17,604 bases of DNA from Bacteroidales bacterium UBA4284. GTDB taxonomy: Bacteria > Bacteroidota > Bacteroidia > Bacteroidales > UBA932. This document shows, piece by piece, positions 1 to 8,429 of the stretch. Position numbers and translations under genes: made by a program. Position 1 is the first letter of the stretch; each line of letters begins with the position of its first letter. The stretch covers positions 29,765 through 47,368 of the forward strand of contig DGVM01000044.1 in NCBI GenBank assembly GCA_002395925.1, given 5' to 3'. The notes below the pieces were generated by a model, which was not told the DNA's origin, searched no databases, and saw only the letters and a program-made list of their open reading frames with translations.

Positions 1-21
1 GTTCGAGTCCTGCCTCCGCTA
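1..21 (+). tRNA. tRNA 3' end (partial, isotype not determined)
   Basis: The window opens inside a T arm. A G is followed by the loop TTCGAGT, then CCTGC as the 3' side of the T stem, CTCCGCT as the 3' side of the acceptor stem, and A as the discriminator base. CCA is not encoded, as is common in Bacteroidota. The 5' part, including the anticodon, lies outside the window, so the isotype cannot be read. An intrinsic terminator follows at once. Confidence 0.8.
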
Positions 22-27
22 CTACAG

Positions 28-57
28 CCGGAAAGTCGAAAGATTTTCCGGTTTTTT
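28..57 (+). terminator. Intrinsic terminator of the tRNA
   Basis: A 7-bp stem (CCGGAAA at 28-34 pairs with TTTCCGG at 45-51) is followed by six T at 52-57. It lies 7 bases after the tRNA end. Confidence 0.8.
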
Positions 58-61
58 CTTT

Positions 62-400
62 TTCTTCGCTTTTGTAAGTACTTGATAATGAGCGTAGTAT
101 CGTAAGTGCCCCATTCTCGGTTATGGTTCGAGGTTTTTGGTTTTCTTTGTCCTAAATTACTCCATTTGGGAAAGCCAATTTTTGAAGATTTTGACGTTTT
201 TCGTAAGTCCCATTTTTCCATAAATTGCTTAATTTACAGGAAGTTATGATTAGACGATTAACGTCGGATACATGGTTCGAGGAATTATTTTCGAGCTTGG
301 AAGTTTCGACGTTCAAGTGATTAAGGTCTCGGTCCAGTTTCGTCTTCGTCAAGTAGAAGAAACAGGTGCCGGGGTTGCGGAAGTGATGCACCAGCAGCAT
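62..400 (-). pseudogene. Serine site-specific recombinase, C-terminal remnant
   Basis: The minus-strand reading frame contains a stretch typical of the C-terminus of Bacteroidota large serine recombinases: an N-rich helical region (SKLENNSSN) followed by LWKNGTYEKRQNLQKLAFPN. This matches the remembered family pattern W-x-x-G-x-Y/F-x-x-(R/K)-Q-x-L-Q-x-L-x-F-P-x-G. A TAG stop at 152-154 comes right after FPNGVI. The same frame continues recognisably (DKENQKPRTITENGALTILR, then a lysine- and glutamate-rich tail) and runs through the tRNA antisense as AVVAEAGLE. Catalytic resolvase and recombinase domains are absent, the next in-frame upstream stop is at 416-418, and residues before about position 365 do not look like the family. 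I read it as a decayed integrase left at a tRNA-adjacent insertion site. The stretch is AT-richer than the PUL. Family assignment is by motif memory only. Confidence 0.6.
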
Positions 401-476
401 CGTGCAGGCCTGATGTCAACGGTCCTGGGTTCTGGGGAGGCCCCGCAATAATGGCCTGCTCGGCGGATTAGTGGGG

Positions 477-514
477 TTGTTCAGCGAAGAATTCATAATA
501 AATTCGTACCTTCG
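477..514 (+). promoter_or_regulatory. Candidate promoter of the ECF sigma gene
   Basis: Bacteroidota housekeeping promoters have TTTG near -33 and TAnnTTTG near -7. A TTG at 477-479 lies 19 bases before TAAATTCG (499-506), which is one mismatch from TAnnTTTG. A second near-match, TACCTTCG (507-514), follows directly. Either box would start transcription just before the ATG at 523, giving a very short leader. Positions 401-476, between the recombinase remnant and this site, show nothing else I can support. Confidence 0.35.
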
Positions 515-522
515 CGGTGTAA

Positions 523-1047
523 ATGCAGGAGATTACTCCAATAACGGTAGCCGGTATAGTGAATTCCGACCCGAAGTGCTTCCGCAAGCTATATGACGCC
601 TATTATTCATACCTTTGCGGATTAGCTGTCAGCTATATCCATAGTTTCGAGAAGGCTCGCGAGCTGGTCAACGACGTGTTCGTACGCGTTTGGGAGCACC
701 GCCGGGAGCTCAAGTATCCGCCCCTTCCGTACCTCATTTCAGGAGTGCGCAACGCCTGCTATAACTATCTGAGGGACAACCGCAATGAGAACGAGTTGGC
801 GCTTTCCCTGCTTGACAGGATGCCCTCCGACAGCATTTACGATGAAACGGAAGTAGAAGACATCGTCCGCCATATCAACAGTCTCTCGGCCAAGCTCCCC
901 AAGCGCTGCGCGGAGGTGTTTACCCTTCACTTTTACGAACGAATGGACACCGCGGACATAGCGTCCCGCCTGGGTATCTCCCCGTCGACGGTACGCGTCC
1001 AGCTTAAGATAGCACTCGACAAAATCCGCGAAGACATCAAAAAATAG
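523..1047 (+). CDS. RNA polymerase ECF-type sigma-70 factor
   Basis: This 174-residue protein has the usual size of a Bacteroidota ECF sigma factor. Region 2 lies at about residues 17-65 (FRKLYDAYYSYLCGLAVSYI, then ARELVNDVFVRVWEHR, which would bind core polymerase and the -10 element). Region 4 lies at about 118-172, with the helix-turn-helix core TADIASRLGISPSTVRVQL. It lies upstream, in the same direction, of a FecR-type anti-sigma and a SusC carrying an STN domain. That is the standard trans-envelope signalling trio in which substrate bound at the outer membrane releases the sigma factor to transcribe the transport operon. The start ATG is followed closely by coding-like sequence and is preceded by the candidate promoter. 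An intrinsic terminator stands directly behind the gene, so downstream genes may need a second promoter or readthrough. Confidence 0.93.
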   Translation: MQEITPITVAGIVNSDPKCFRKLYDAYYSYLCGLAVSYIHSFEKARELVNDVFVRVWEHRRELKYPPLPYLISGVRNACYNYLRDNRNENELALSLLDRMPSDSIYDETEVEDIVRHINSLSAKLPKRCAEVFTLHFYERMDTADIASRLGISPSTVRVQLKIALDKIREDIKK

Positions 1048-1048
1048 G

Positions 1049-1077
1049 AACCGGCTTTAAACGCAAGCCGGTTTTTT
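1049..1077 (+). terminator. Intrinsic terminator between sigma and anti-sigma genes
   Basis: A perfect 9-bp stem (AACCGGCTT at 1049-1057 with AAGCCGGTT at 1065-1073) has a 7-base loop and six T at 1072-1077. It begins 2 bases after the sigma stop codon and ends about 30 bases before the ATG of the anti-sigma gene. It would cut sigma transcription off from the rest of the locus, at least in part. Confidence 0.85.
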
Positions 1078-1108
1078 CGTGTATATAAGGTCAAAAACAA
1101 TTAGTCAG

Positions 1109-2089
1109 ATGACCGAAAGACACGAAAACCTGCTGGCCGCCTATTTCGCAGACCAACTTACGGAAGAAGAAAAAGCCGAACTGCTCTCCCTTCTCGATAC
1201 CGACAGCGAACTTAAATCCTTCTTCGAGGAACTCCAGGAGGCATATATCGCCGCCTGTATCCCTTCTTTTGAGCAGACAAAAGCGGAAGATTTCCGGGCT
1301 GTTCAGGATATAATCCAGCCCCGCAGGAGCTTCGCCTTCTCGTGGAGGGCTTTCGCCTTCGCGGCTTGCGCCGCCGCTGTGGTATTCCTCGGCGCCGCCC
1401 TGTATTCCGGGCTCAGGCTCCATCAGGACGAGCGCTTTATCACCCGCTCGGATAATACGGTAATCGCCGCCACCCGCGGCACGGGCACGGAAACCTTGCT
1501 CCCGGACGGCACCCGCGTCCGCCTCAATGCGGCATCGTCCCTCAGCTTCAACCGCGGTTTCGGCCGCAGGTACCGCGACGTCACAATCGAGGGCGAAGGC
1601 CTGTTCGAGGTCGCCAAAGATGGCTCCAGGCCCTTCAGGGTACATGCCGGCAGCGCCTGCGTGACCGTCAAGGGCACAACCTTCAACGTGCGCAACTATT
1701 CTGACGAACCGGACATTACCGTTTCCCTGCTTGAGGGTTCCGTCCTGCTGAGCGCCCCTTCAGGGGAGACCACCCTTCGTCCCGGCACCAGCGCCACGGT
1801 TTCCCGTGTCAACGGCCGCATCAGCCTGCAGACGGCAGAATCCACCGTCTCCGACTGGACCAAAGGCAAGATCGTTTTCTCGGACAAGACCATCCAGGAG
1901 ATACTCGGTTATCTTGAGAGGAACTACGGCGTGCACTTCGCCTACAAAGAGGACACCTTCGGCGACGAGCGTTTCACCGGCAACATCTCCGCCGGCCTTT
2001 CCATCGACGAAATCCTAACCTACATCGATGTGGACCATAAATTCGTCTGGCAAAGAGATGACGACACGATAGAAATCCGCAAGAAATAA
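1109..2089 (+). CDS. FecR-family anti-sigma factor
   Basis: I choose ATG 1109 (326 residues) because the frame opens only with a GTG at 1079 that lies at the end of the terminator T run. From 1109 the protein begins with the usual cytoplasmic sigma-binding helices (ENLLAAYFADQLTEEEKAEL). A single membrane segment follows at about residues 81-102 (alanine-, valine- and leucine-rich, after PRRSFAFSWR). The periplasmic part has a FecR domain at about 120-230 (LLPDGTRVRLNAASSLSF, FEVAKDGSRPFRVHAG, VKGTTFNVRNY, LLEGSVLL) and a C-terminal DUF4974-type domain at about 248-325 (FSDKTIQEILGYLERNYGVHF, where STN-like contacts are expected). It should hold the upstream ECF sigma inactive at the inner membrane until the STN domain of SusC signals. 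The gene ends 5 bases before susC, which implies co-transcription with it. Confidence 0.9.
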   Translation: MTERHENLLAAYFADQLTEEEKAELLSLLDTDSELKSFFEELQEAYIAACIPSFEQTKAEDFRAVQDIIQPRRSFAFSWRAFAFAACAAAVVFLGAALYSGLRLHQDERFITRSDNTVIAATRGTGTETLLPDGTRVRLNAASSLSFNRGFGRRYRDVTIEGEGLFEVAKDGSRPFRVHAGSACVTVKGTTFNVRNYSDEPDITVSLLEGSVLLSAPSGETTLRPGTSATVSRVNGRISLQTAESTVSDWTKGKIVFSDKTIQEILGYLERNYGVHFAYKEDTFGDERFTGNISAGLSIDEILTYIDVDHKFVWQRDDDTIEIRKK

Positions 2090-2094
2090 CACCT

Positions 2095-5000
2095 ATGCAG
2101 AAACTAACCAAGTTCTTAGCAGCACTCGCAGGCTGGCTCCTACTGACAGTGGGGCCGGCTTTTGCCCAGGATGCCGGAGCTGTTCGCCTGTCAGTTTCCC
2201 GCGACGGCTCCGTCAAGGAAGTCCTGGACGCAATCTGCTCCGACATCAACGGCAGCCTGCTTGTGCGCAGTACCGATGTTGATCTGTCAAGGACGGTCAG
2301 CATCCACATGAAGGACGCCACACTGGATGAGGTCCTGAGCCGCATCTTCGACGGCTCCGACGTCAAGTGGACCGTCTCCGGCAAGCAGATCCAGATTTAT
2401 CGTCCCCAGGTCCGTGAGCCCCAGGGACAGTCCCAGCAGGGCAACCGCACCGTAAGCGGCTCCGTGCTGGACGAGAAAGGGGAGCCCGTCATCGGGGCGG
2501 CCGTCTTCGTGGAAGGCACATCGATAGCCTCGATAACCGACCTGAACGGCCAGTGGACCCTCAGCGTGCCGACATCCACAAAATCCCTCAAAGTCTCCTG
2601 CATCGGATATGAGGATGTGGACCTGCCGCTCGGCAAAGACTCCACTTATCCGCTCGTCCTCAAGGAAAACATCGACATCCTGGAAGAATCGGTCGTCGTC
2701 GGCTACGGCGTCCAGAAGAAGAGCGTGGTCACGGCTGCGATCTCCAGCGTCAAAGGGGACCAGCTCTCGGGCATCGCGCCCACGCGCGTGGACAATGTTC
2801 TTAAAGGTATGGTGTCCGGCGTCACCATCACCCCTTCATCGGGCCAGCCGGGCAGCGGCACGCGCGTACGCATCCGCGGTGTGGGCACCATCAACGACTC
2901 CAACCCCCTCTATATAGTTGATGGAATGCCTGTTACGGGCGGCATCGAATACATCAACCCTGCCGATATCGAATCGGTCGAAGTCCTCAAAGACGCGGCC
3001 TCCGCTGCCATCTACGGTGCGCGTGGCGCCAACGGCGTTATCCTGGTAACCACACGCCAGGGCTTCGAGGGCAAGAGCGTCATCTCCTACAACGCCTCTT
3101 ACGGCGTGCAGAATCCCTGGAGGATGCCTTCCGTGCTCAACGCCACCGAGTACGCTCTCATCATAAATGAGATGTACATGAATATGGGCGAGAGTCCCGT
3201 GTACGACGACCCCTATGCCTTCGGAGAAGGTACAAACTGGGTGAAGGAAGTCTTCAACAGCAACGCCCCCGTGCTCGACCATCAGCTGAGCATCTCCGGC
3301 GGCAACTCCAAGATGAACTTCTTCCTGTCCGGCAGTTATTTCTACCAGGAAGGTATCATCGGAGGCAACTACAACCATTCTAACTACGACCGCGTCACCC
3401 TGCGCGCCAACAACAATTACACGGTGTTTGACAGCAAGGAGCGCGACTACCTGACGACGCTCCGTCTGGGCACCAACGTCACCTATTCCCACGACAAGTC
3501 AAGGTCCATCAATGCCAACTCCGAATACGGTTCGGTGCTGGGATGCGCCCTCTCGCTGTCTCCAATCCTCCCCGTCTATGCCGAGGATCCCGAGGCCCTG
3601 CTTGCAGAGCATCCTACGGCCATCAAGGACTCCGAGGGCAGGCCGTTCTCCATAGTTGGCGACCAGTTCGCGGCCATGCCCAACCCCCTGGCGATGATGC
3701 ATCAGCCTACCGACGATTACTTCCAGGACAAGATTGTGGCCGGCGGATACGCTGAACTCGAAATCATCAAGGGCCTCAAGTTCAAATCCTCCATCGGCGC
3801 CGACCTGTTTGTCACGAAGGACGACGGCTACAGCATTCCGTTCTACATGAACTCCAACCATCAGAACTCCGGTTCCCAGGTCTGGTCGTCCATCTCGCGC
3901 AGCTATTCCTGGCAGGTGGAAAATACCCTGTCATACCAATTCACTCTGGGTGAGGCGCACAACCTGACTGCCCTGCTCGGCCAGAGTGCCTATTCGCACA
4001 GCGGCGCATACGTAAGCGGCACCAGCTACAAGATCCGCAACGTGGAGCAGCCCTGGATAGACGCCACCGACCAGGACTCCAACTTGCGCAGCGCAAGCGG
4101 TTCCCCGGACCCGTACAGCCGCCTCGCCTCCTACTTCGCCCGTGTAAGTTATGACTATGCCGAGCGCTACATGGTGGAGCTCACCATTCGCCGGGACGGT
4201 TCGTCCAACTTCTCCCCGGCCAACAAATGGGCCAACTTCCCGTCGGCCTCCGTTGGCTGGAACCTCACCAACGAGCCCTTCATGGCCGGTCGCCCCGCAT
4301 GGCTGGACCGCACCAAGCTGCGCGTCAGCTATGGTATGAACGGTAACCAGAACATAGGCGCATTCGCCTACACCTCCATGATGCAGGGCATAGCCGGATA
4401 CATGCTCGGAGTCGACAGCCTCACCGCCCTCGCCCCCGGCATCATCCCGCGTGCATACTCCAACGCAGACCTCAAATGGGAGGAGTCCTCGCAATTTGAC
4501 GTCGGTGTGGATATCGGCCTGTGGAAGAATCAGCTGAGCCTGTCGCTTGACTACTACGACAAGCGCACCAACGGCATGCTGATGACCATGTCGCTTCCTG
4601 CATACATAGGCAACAGCCTCCCCTGGGGCAACGTGGGCAACATGAAGAACTCCGGAGTCGAGTTCGATATCACCTGGAAGCAGCAGCTTGGCGACTTCGG
4701 GTATAACATCAGCGCCAACGGCTCTTACAACAAGAACGTCCTCCTCAAGCTGGGCAACGACACCGGTTATCAGAACTACGACGCAGTCCACGGCAACCTG
4801 GGAACCATCTCCCGCGCCGAGAACGGCATGCCTTTCCCCTTCTTCTGGGGATACAAGACCGACGGCATCTTCCAGAGCGACATCGAGGCGGCGGCGTATG
4901 TCAACCAGAACGGCGAGCGCTATCAGCCGGACGCCAAGGCCGGCGACGTCAAGTTCCTGGATATCGCGGGCGCCTATGACGCAGACGGCAACCCCATCCC

Positions 5001-5541
5001 CGACGGCGTCATCGACGACGCAGACCGTACCTACATAGGAAAGGGCATGCCCGACTGGACCTTCGGTGTCAACCTGGGTGCAACCTGGAAGGGTCTCGAC
5101 CTTTCAGCCAACTTCTATTCTGCTATAGGCGGCGACATCTACGACGCCACCCGCCGCGCCGACTTCCCGCTCGTTAACATGCAGCGCTACATGCTCGACC
5201 GCTGGACGGGCCCCGGCACATCCAACCGCCTGCCCCGCCTTACCGCAGAGGCCGACGGCGGCAAAAACCAGAACTGGCGCTCCTCCGACATCATGGTTTA
5301 TGACGGCTCCTTCCTGCACCTGCGCAACCTCACGCTCGGATATACCCTGCCAGAGAAGTGGAGCCGGGCCATACTTATCTCCAAGCTCCGCGTATACCTC
5401 AATGCAGAGAATCTCTTCACCCTTACCTCCTACCACGGCATGGATCCGGAAATCTCCTCCGGAGGCACGTCGGTGGGTATCGACAAGGGCGTTTATCCTC
5501 AGGCCCGCACACTGTCGGCAGGTATTAACTTAACATTCTGA
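2095..5541 (+). CDS. SusC/RagA-type TonB-dependent outer-membrane transporter with STN domain
   Basis: The 1148-residue protein imports glycan fragments across the outer membrane with energy from TonB. A signal peptide ends near residue 25 (GPAFAQ). Residues about 28-102 form an STN domain (VSRDGSVKEVLDAICSDI, then DATLDEVLSRIFDGSDVKW), which couples transport to the anti-sigma. Residues about 119-200 form the carboxypeptidase-regulatory-like beta domain (VSGSVLDEKGEPVIGAAVFV). The SusC plug follows at about 200-315 (VVVGYGVQKK, VRIRGVGTIN, PLYIVDG, ADIESVEVLKDAASAAIYG, GANGVILVTT). The rest is the beta barrel, ending in the canonical aromatic C-terminus (SAGINLTF). Presence of STN agrees with the sigma/anti-sigma pair upstream. 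The stop TGA overlaps the ATG of susD by one base (5541), so the pair is translationally coupled. Confidence 0.96.
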   Translation: MQKLTKFLAALAGWLLLTVGPAFAQDAGAVRLSVSRDGSVKEVLDAICSDINGSLLVRSTDVDLSRTVSIHMKDATLDEVLSRIFDGSDVKWTVSGKQIQIYRPQVREPQGQSQQGNRTVSGSVLDEKGEPVIGAAVFVEGTSIASITDLNGQWTLSVPTSTKSLKVSCIGYEDVDLPLGKDSTYPLVLKENIDILEESVVVGYGVQKKSVVTAAISSVKGDQLSGIAPTRVDNVLKGMVSGVTITPSSGQPGSGTRVRIRGVGTINDSNPLYIVDGMPVTGGIEYINPADIESVEVLKDAASAAIYGARGANGVILVTTRQGFEGKSVISYNASYGVQNPWRMPSVLNATEYALIINEMYMNMGESPVYDDPYAFGEGTNWVKEVFNSNAPVLDHQLSISGGNSKMNFFLSGSYFYQEGIIGGNYNHSNYDRVTLRANNNYTVFDSKERDYLTTLRLGTNVTYSHDKSRSINANSEYGSVLGCALSLSPILPVYAEDPEALLAEHPTAIKDSEGRPFSIVGDQFAAMPNPLAMMHQPTDDYFQDKIVAGGYAELEIIKGLKFKSSIGADLFVTKDDGYSIPFYMNSNHQNSGSQVWSSISRSYSWQVENTLSYQFTLGEAHNLTALLGQSAYSHSGAYVSGTSYKIRNVEQPWIDATDQDSNLRSASGSPDPYSRLASYFARVSYDYAERYMVELTIRRDGSSNFSPANKWANFPSASVGWNLTNEPFMAGRPAWLDRTKLRVSYGMNGNQNIGAFAYTSMMQGIAGYMLGVDSLTALAPGIIPRAYSNADLKWEESSQFDVGVDIGLWKNQLSLSLDYYDKRTNGMLMTMSLPAYIGNSLPWGNVGNMKNSGVEFDITWKQQLGDFGYNISANGSYNKNVLLKLGNDTGYQNYDAVHGNLGTISRAENGMPFPFFWGYKTDGIFQSDIEAAAYVNQNGERYQPDAKAGDVKFLDIAGAYDADGNPIPDGVIDDADRTYIGKGMPDWTFGVNLGATWKGLDLSANFYSAIGGDIYDATRRADFPLVNMQRYMLDRWTGPGTSNRLPRLTAEADGGKNQNWRSSDIMVYDGSFLHLRNLTLGYTLPEKWSRAILISKLRVYLNAENLFTLTSYHGMDPEISSGGTSVGIDKGVYPQARTLSAGINLTF

Positions 5542-7097
5542 TGCGTATGAAAGCTAAATATATCCTTATCCCTCTGGCTTTCCTGCTGGCCGCCTGTACT
5601 ACCGAGTTCCTCGAAGTGCAGCCCACAACCATCATCCCCGAGGAGAAAAGTTACAAGACGGAAACCGATATCTCGAAGGCCCTGATGGCAGCATACGCGC
5701 CTTTGCAGGCCCTGGATTTCTGCTCCAGCAGCACCTACAGGCCCAAAGGGGAATATCATCCCTATCAGTTCATTTCCGACATCCTGGCCGATGATTACAA
5801 CGCCGTCGGAGGCAGCGGTCCCGGCGACTGCCCTTACCTCCAGTTGATGTTCGACTACCGTCTGACACCCGAGCAGAGCCTCAATGAGCTCTGGCGCAAC
5901 CTCTACATCGGTATCTATCGTTCTAACATAGTGGTCAACCGCATCGGCGACGTTTCCGGCATTTCGGACGCCAACCGCGACCGCTACGTGGCGGAGGCCA
6001 AATTCCTCAGGGCATTCTACTATCATATCCTGTGGAAATTCTGGGGCGCCGTTCCTTATTACGATGTGAATCCCGACGGCAAGGATGTCAGCTACATCGT
6101 GTCGCAGATATCAGAGGACGAGCTTTACGCCAAGATTATGGACGACCTCGACTGGTGCACCGAGCCCGGAAGGCTTCCGGATGCCGTTGCCATCTCGCAG
6201 GTCGGACGTGTCAACCGCTTCGGCGCCTACATGCTTCGCGCAGACGTGGTGATGCTCAAGGGCGATACGGCCCGCTATCCCAGTGTACTGGACCAGCTGA
6301 AGCAGTTGATCAATTCCGACATCTACGCTCTAACGCCCAACTTTGCAGACATCTGGAAAGACTCCGGCGAATGGAACTGCGGCTCAATCTGGGAGATCAA
6401 CTATTCAGACAATCCGTCCAACCGCGACTGGGGCGACATCTTCGCTCCCGGCGGCACTATCTATCCTACCTTCGTCTGCCCCGACTCCTACAAGGGTACC
6501 CGCTTCGCCCGCGAGGGATACGGCTTCGGCCCCGTCAGTCCGGCGCTCAAGGCCGCTTTTGAGGAGGGGGACACCCGCAGGGACGCTTCTATCATGGACT
6601 TCAACACCGACTCCGAGCCCGGAGAGAAGTACAACAAGCGCCAGGGCGATACCGGTATGTTCAACAAGAAGTACATGGGCCGTTCCGACGGCTACTCCAA
6701 CTACATCGGCTCCGAGAGTCCCGAGCTCAACTTCCGTACCAACCTGCGTATCTATCGCTACTCCGAGGCTCTCCTGAGGGCTGCCGAGCTGCTTGTGCGC
6801 ACTGGCGGTGACCAGGCCACGGCCGACAAATATCTCAACATGGTACGCGCCCGCGCATTCGGCGTGGAGCCTGCGGAAATAGGCGCACATGCCCGCAAGG
6901 CAACGCTGGACAACCTGCTGGACGAATACCGTCTGGAGTTCGCAATGGAGGGGCACCGCTTCTTCGACCTCGTCCGCTTTGACAAGGCAGATGCAGTGCT
7001 CGGCGCAAAGGGATACACCGCCCTCAAACGTTACCTCCCCATCCCCCAGACGGAAATCGACCGCTCCGAGGGAACGCTCAAACAGAATAATTATTAA
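5541..7097 (+). CDS. SusD/RagB-family surface glycan-binding lipoprotein
   Basis: The 518-residue lipoprotein forms the lid of the SusC transporter. The signal sequence ends in the lipobox LLAAC with the lipidated Cys at residue 19. An alternative start ATG at 5547 would give MKAKYILI and only shorten the leader by two residues. Family features include the early helical segment after EFLEVQPTTIIPEEKSYKT, the TPR-like region LWRNLYIGIYRSNIVVNRI and AEAKFLRAFYYHILWKFWG, and the C-terminal block (LRIYRYSEALLRAAELLVRT, YLNMVRARAFG, LLDEYRLEFAMEGHRFFDLV). The length is typical. The ATG overlaps the susC stop by one base. Confidence 0.96.
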   Translation: MRMKAKYILIPLAFLLAACTTEFLEVQPTTIIPEEKSYKTETDISKALMAAYAPLQALDFCSSSTYRPKGEYHPYQFISDILADDYNAVGGSGPGDCPYLQLMFDYRLTPEQSLNELWRNLYIGIYRSNIVVNRIGDVSGISDANRDRYVAEAKFLRAFYYHILWKFWGAVPYYDVNPDGKDVSYIVSQISEDELYAKIMDDLDWCTEPGRLPDAVAISQVGRVNRFGAYMLRADVVMLKGDTARYPSVLDQLKQLINSDIYALTPNFADIWKDSGEWNCGSIWEINYSDNPSNRDWGDIFAPGGTIYPTFVCPDSYKGTRFAREGYGFGPVSPALKAAFEEGDTRRDASIMDFNTDSEPGEKYNKRQGDTGMFNKKYMGRSDGYSNYIGSESPELNFRTNLRIYRYSEALLRAAELLVRTGGDQATADKYLNMVRARAFGVEPAEIGAHARKATLDNLLDEYRLEFAMEGHRFFDLVRFDKADAVLGAKGYTALKRYLPIPQTEIDRSEGTLKQNNY

Positions 7098-7109
7098 TCA
7101 CATAGTACT

Positions 7110-8420
7110 ATGAAACACCTGTGCAAACTGATGACTTTCGCCGCACTGGGAGCGCTCCTGCTGCTCTCTTGCGAGGAACAGAAAGACCCTACGCCGCAGA
7201 AGCCGGTCGTGACGGTATCCATGTATTCCGTCACCGCGAATGCAGAGACCGGAGAGGTGGTATTCAAGTTTACCTCTGACGACCTTTCGCCTTACTGGAC
7301 CGTCGTCGATCCTTCCGGTAACAAAACCACTTTCACCGACCGTGAAGTGACCAAGACCTACACAGCCAAGGGTTTCTACACCGGCACCCTCATAGCTTAT
7401 GGTACCGGAGGACAGAGTGATCCCGCGGAGTTCAATTTCACCATCGGCAGCAGCGAGCAGGAGATTATTGACCCGACGCTGAGTGCCGCCGAGAACGTGC
7501 TGATTTCCAAGACCTGGAAGCTCTACCGCTATGGTTACTACAGCGAGGAGTGGGACGAGGAAACCAATGCCAAACTCGCCAGCCTGGCAATCCCTGCCTG
7601 CGCTGCAGACGACCGCATGACCTTTGAGAAGGGCGGCGCCTTCAAACTCGACCAGGGCGCCGACAAGACCGTCTACAACGACGGCGTAGTGGGCGGCATC
7701 CAGGAAGGCGTAACGGTGACTGGCAACGAGAAGTGGGCTTATGTAAAAGATGGCGGAGCCGAGTGGATCCAGTTCTCCGACGGCGGCTTCCCCGCAATGA
7801 TCGGTGATACCGACGGCATCAACGGCAGGTATCAGATCCGCGAGCTCACCGCCGACTCCTTCCGTCTCTACTTCGACCAGCACGGCCAGTGGTTCTTCCT
7901 CGTCATCGTTCCCGAGAGCTTCAACGAGAACCCCGGCACTCCCGAGAACGGAGAAGTCACGGAGGCTTCCGCCAAGGCAGCACTGAGCGGCAAGACCTTC
8001 AAGGTCGAGCGCTTCGGATGGTGGGGCGACGGTTGGGAGTATTTTGACGACCCTGTGCCCGAGTACACCGCAGACGACACCATCACCTTTGAGTCTGACG
8101 GCTCCCTGACCATAGACCTTGGCGAGACGCAGCACATCTATAACGACGGCGTCGGCGACGGTGAGGATTACACCGTTGAAGGCAAGGGCAAGTGGGCTAT
8201 CGTAAAAGAAGGCGGCGCCGTGAAGATCAGCTTCTCCGACGGCGGCTTCCCCTTGATGCTTGCCGGCAAGAGCAAAGTGTCTCCCGACGATCCCAATTAT
8301 CATTTCGGACTCAACGCCAAATGGACCGTGGCATCCCTTGCGGACAGCCTGGTCCGGGTTGAGATTTACCAGGATTTCAACGAGCAGTGGTTCACAGTGT
8401 TCCTTGCTCCGGCCAAATAA
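7110..8420 (+). CDS. Surface lipoprotein with Ig/PKD-like domain and two lipocalin-like repeats
   Basis: This 436-residue lipoprotein has the lipobox LLLSC (Cys 21) and is probably a surface glycan-binding protein, judged by its place directly after susD. Residues about 30-115 look like a PKD/Ig-type beta sandwich (VSMYSVTANAETGEVVFKFT, then TKTYTAKGFYTGTLIAYGTG). Two homologous repeats follow, about 127-273 and 290-434. Each has a WKL/FKV first strand, a FEKGGAF or FESDGSL turn, YNDGV, a KWA(Y/I)VK strand, FSDGGFP, and a QWF final strand. This order resembles the lipocalin-like domains of Bacteroidota surface lipoproteins. The same domain recurs in the two lipoproteins downstream. There are no catalytic residues I can name. 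It starts 12 bases after susD and ends 9 bases before the GH16 gene. Confidence 0.8.
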   Translation: MKHLCKLMTFAALGALLLLSCEEQKDPTPQKPVVTVSMYSVTANAETGEVVFKFTSDDLSPYWTVVDPSGNKTTFTDREVTKTYTAKGFYTGTLIAYGTGGQSDPAEFNFTIGSSEQEIIDPTLSAAENVLISKTWKLYRYGYYSEEWDEETNAKLASLAIPACAADDRMTFEKGGAFKLDQGADKTVYNDGVVGGIQEGVTVTGNEKWAYVKDGGAEWIQFSDGGFPAMIGDTDGINGRYQIRELTADSFRLYFDQHGQWFFLVIVPESFNENPGTPENGEVTEASAKAALSGKTFKVERFGWWGDGWEYFDDPVPEYTADDTITFESDGSLTIDLGETQHIYNDGVGDGEDYTVEGKGKWAIVKEGGAVKISFSDGGFPLMLAGKSKVSPDDPNYHFGLNAKWTVASLADSLVRVEIYQDFNEQWFTVFLAPAK

Positions 8421-8429
8421 ACGACAGTG

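Noticed and set aside
123..282. Repeated ATGGTTCGAGG (123-133 and 272-282) and several CGTAAGT copies as possible binding sites
   Set aside because: They are short, irregularly spaced and inside the recombinase remnant; chance or codon repetition explains them.
1091..1645. Minus-strand open frame (184 codons) opposite the anti-sigma gene
   Set aside because: It lies wholly inside the FecR-type gene and has no protein-like features.
2836..4791. Minus-strand open frames of 120-286 codons opposite susC
   Set aside because: They are shadows of susC. The valine/glycine-rich translations have no domain and no start context.
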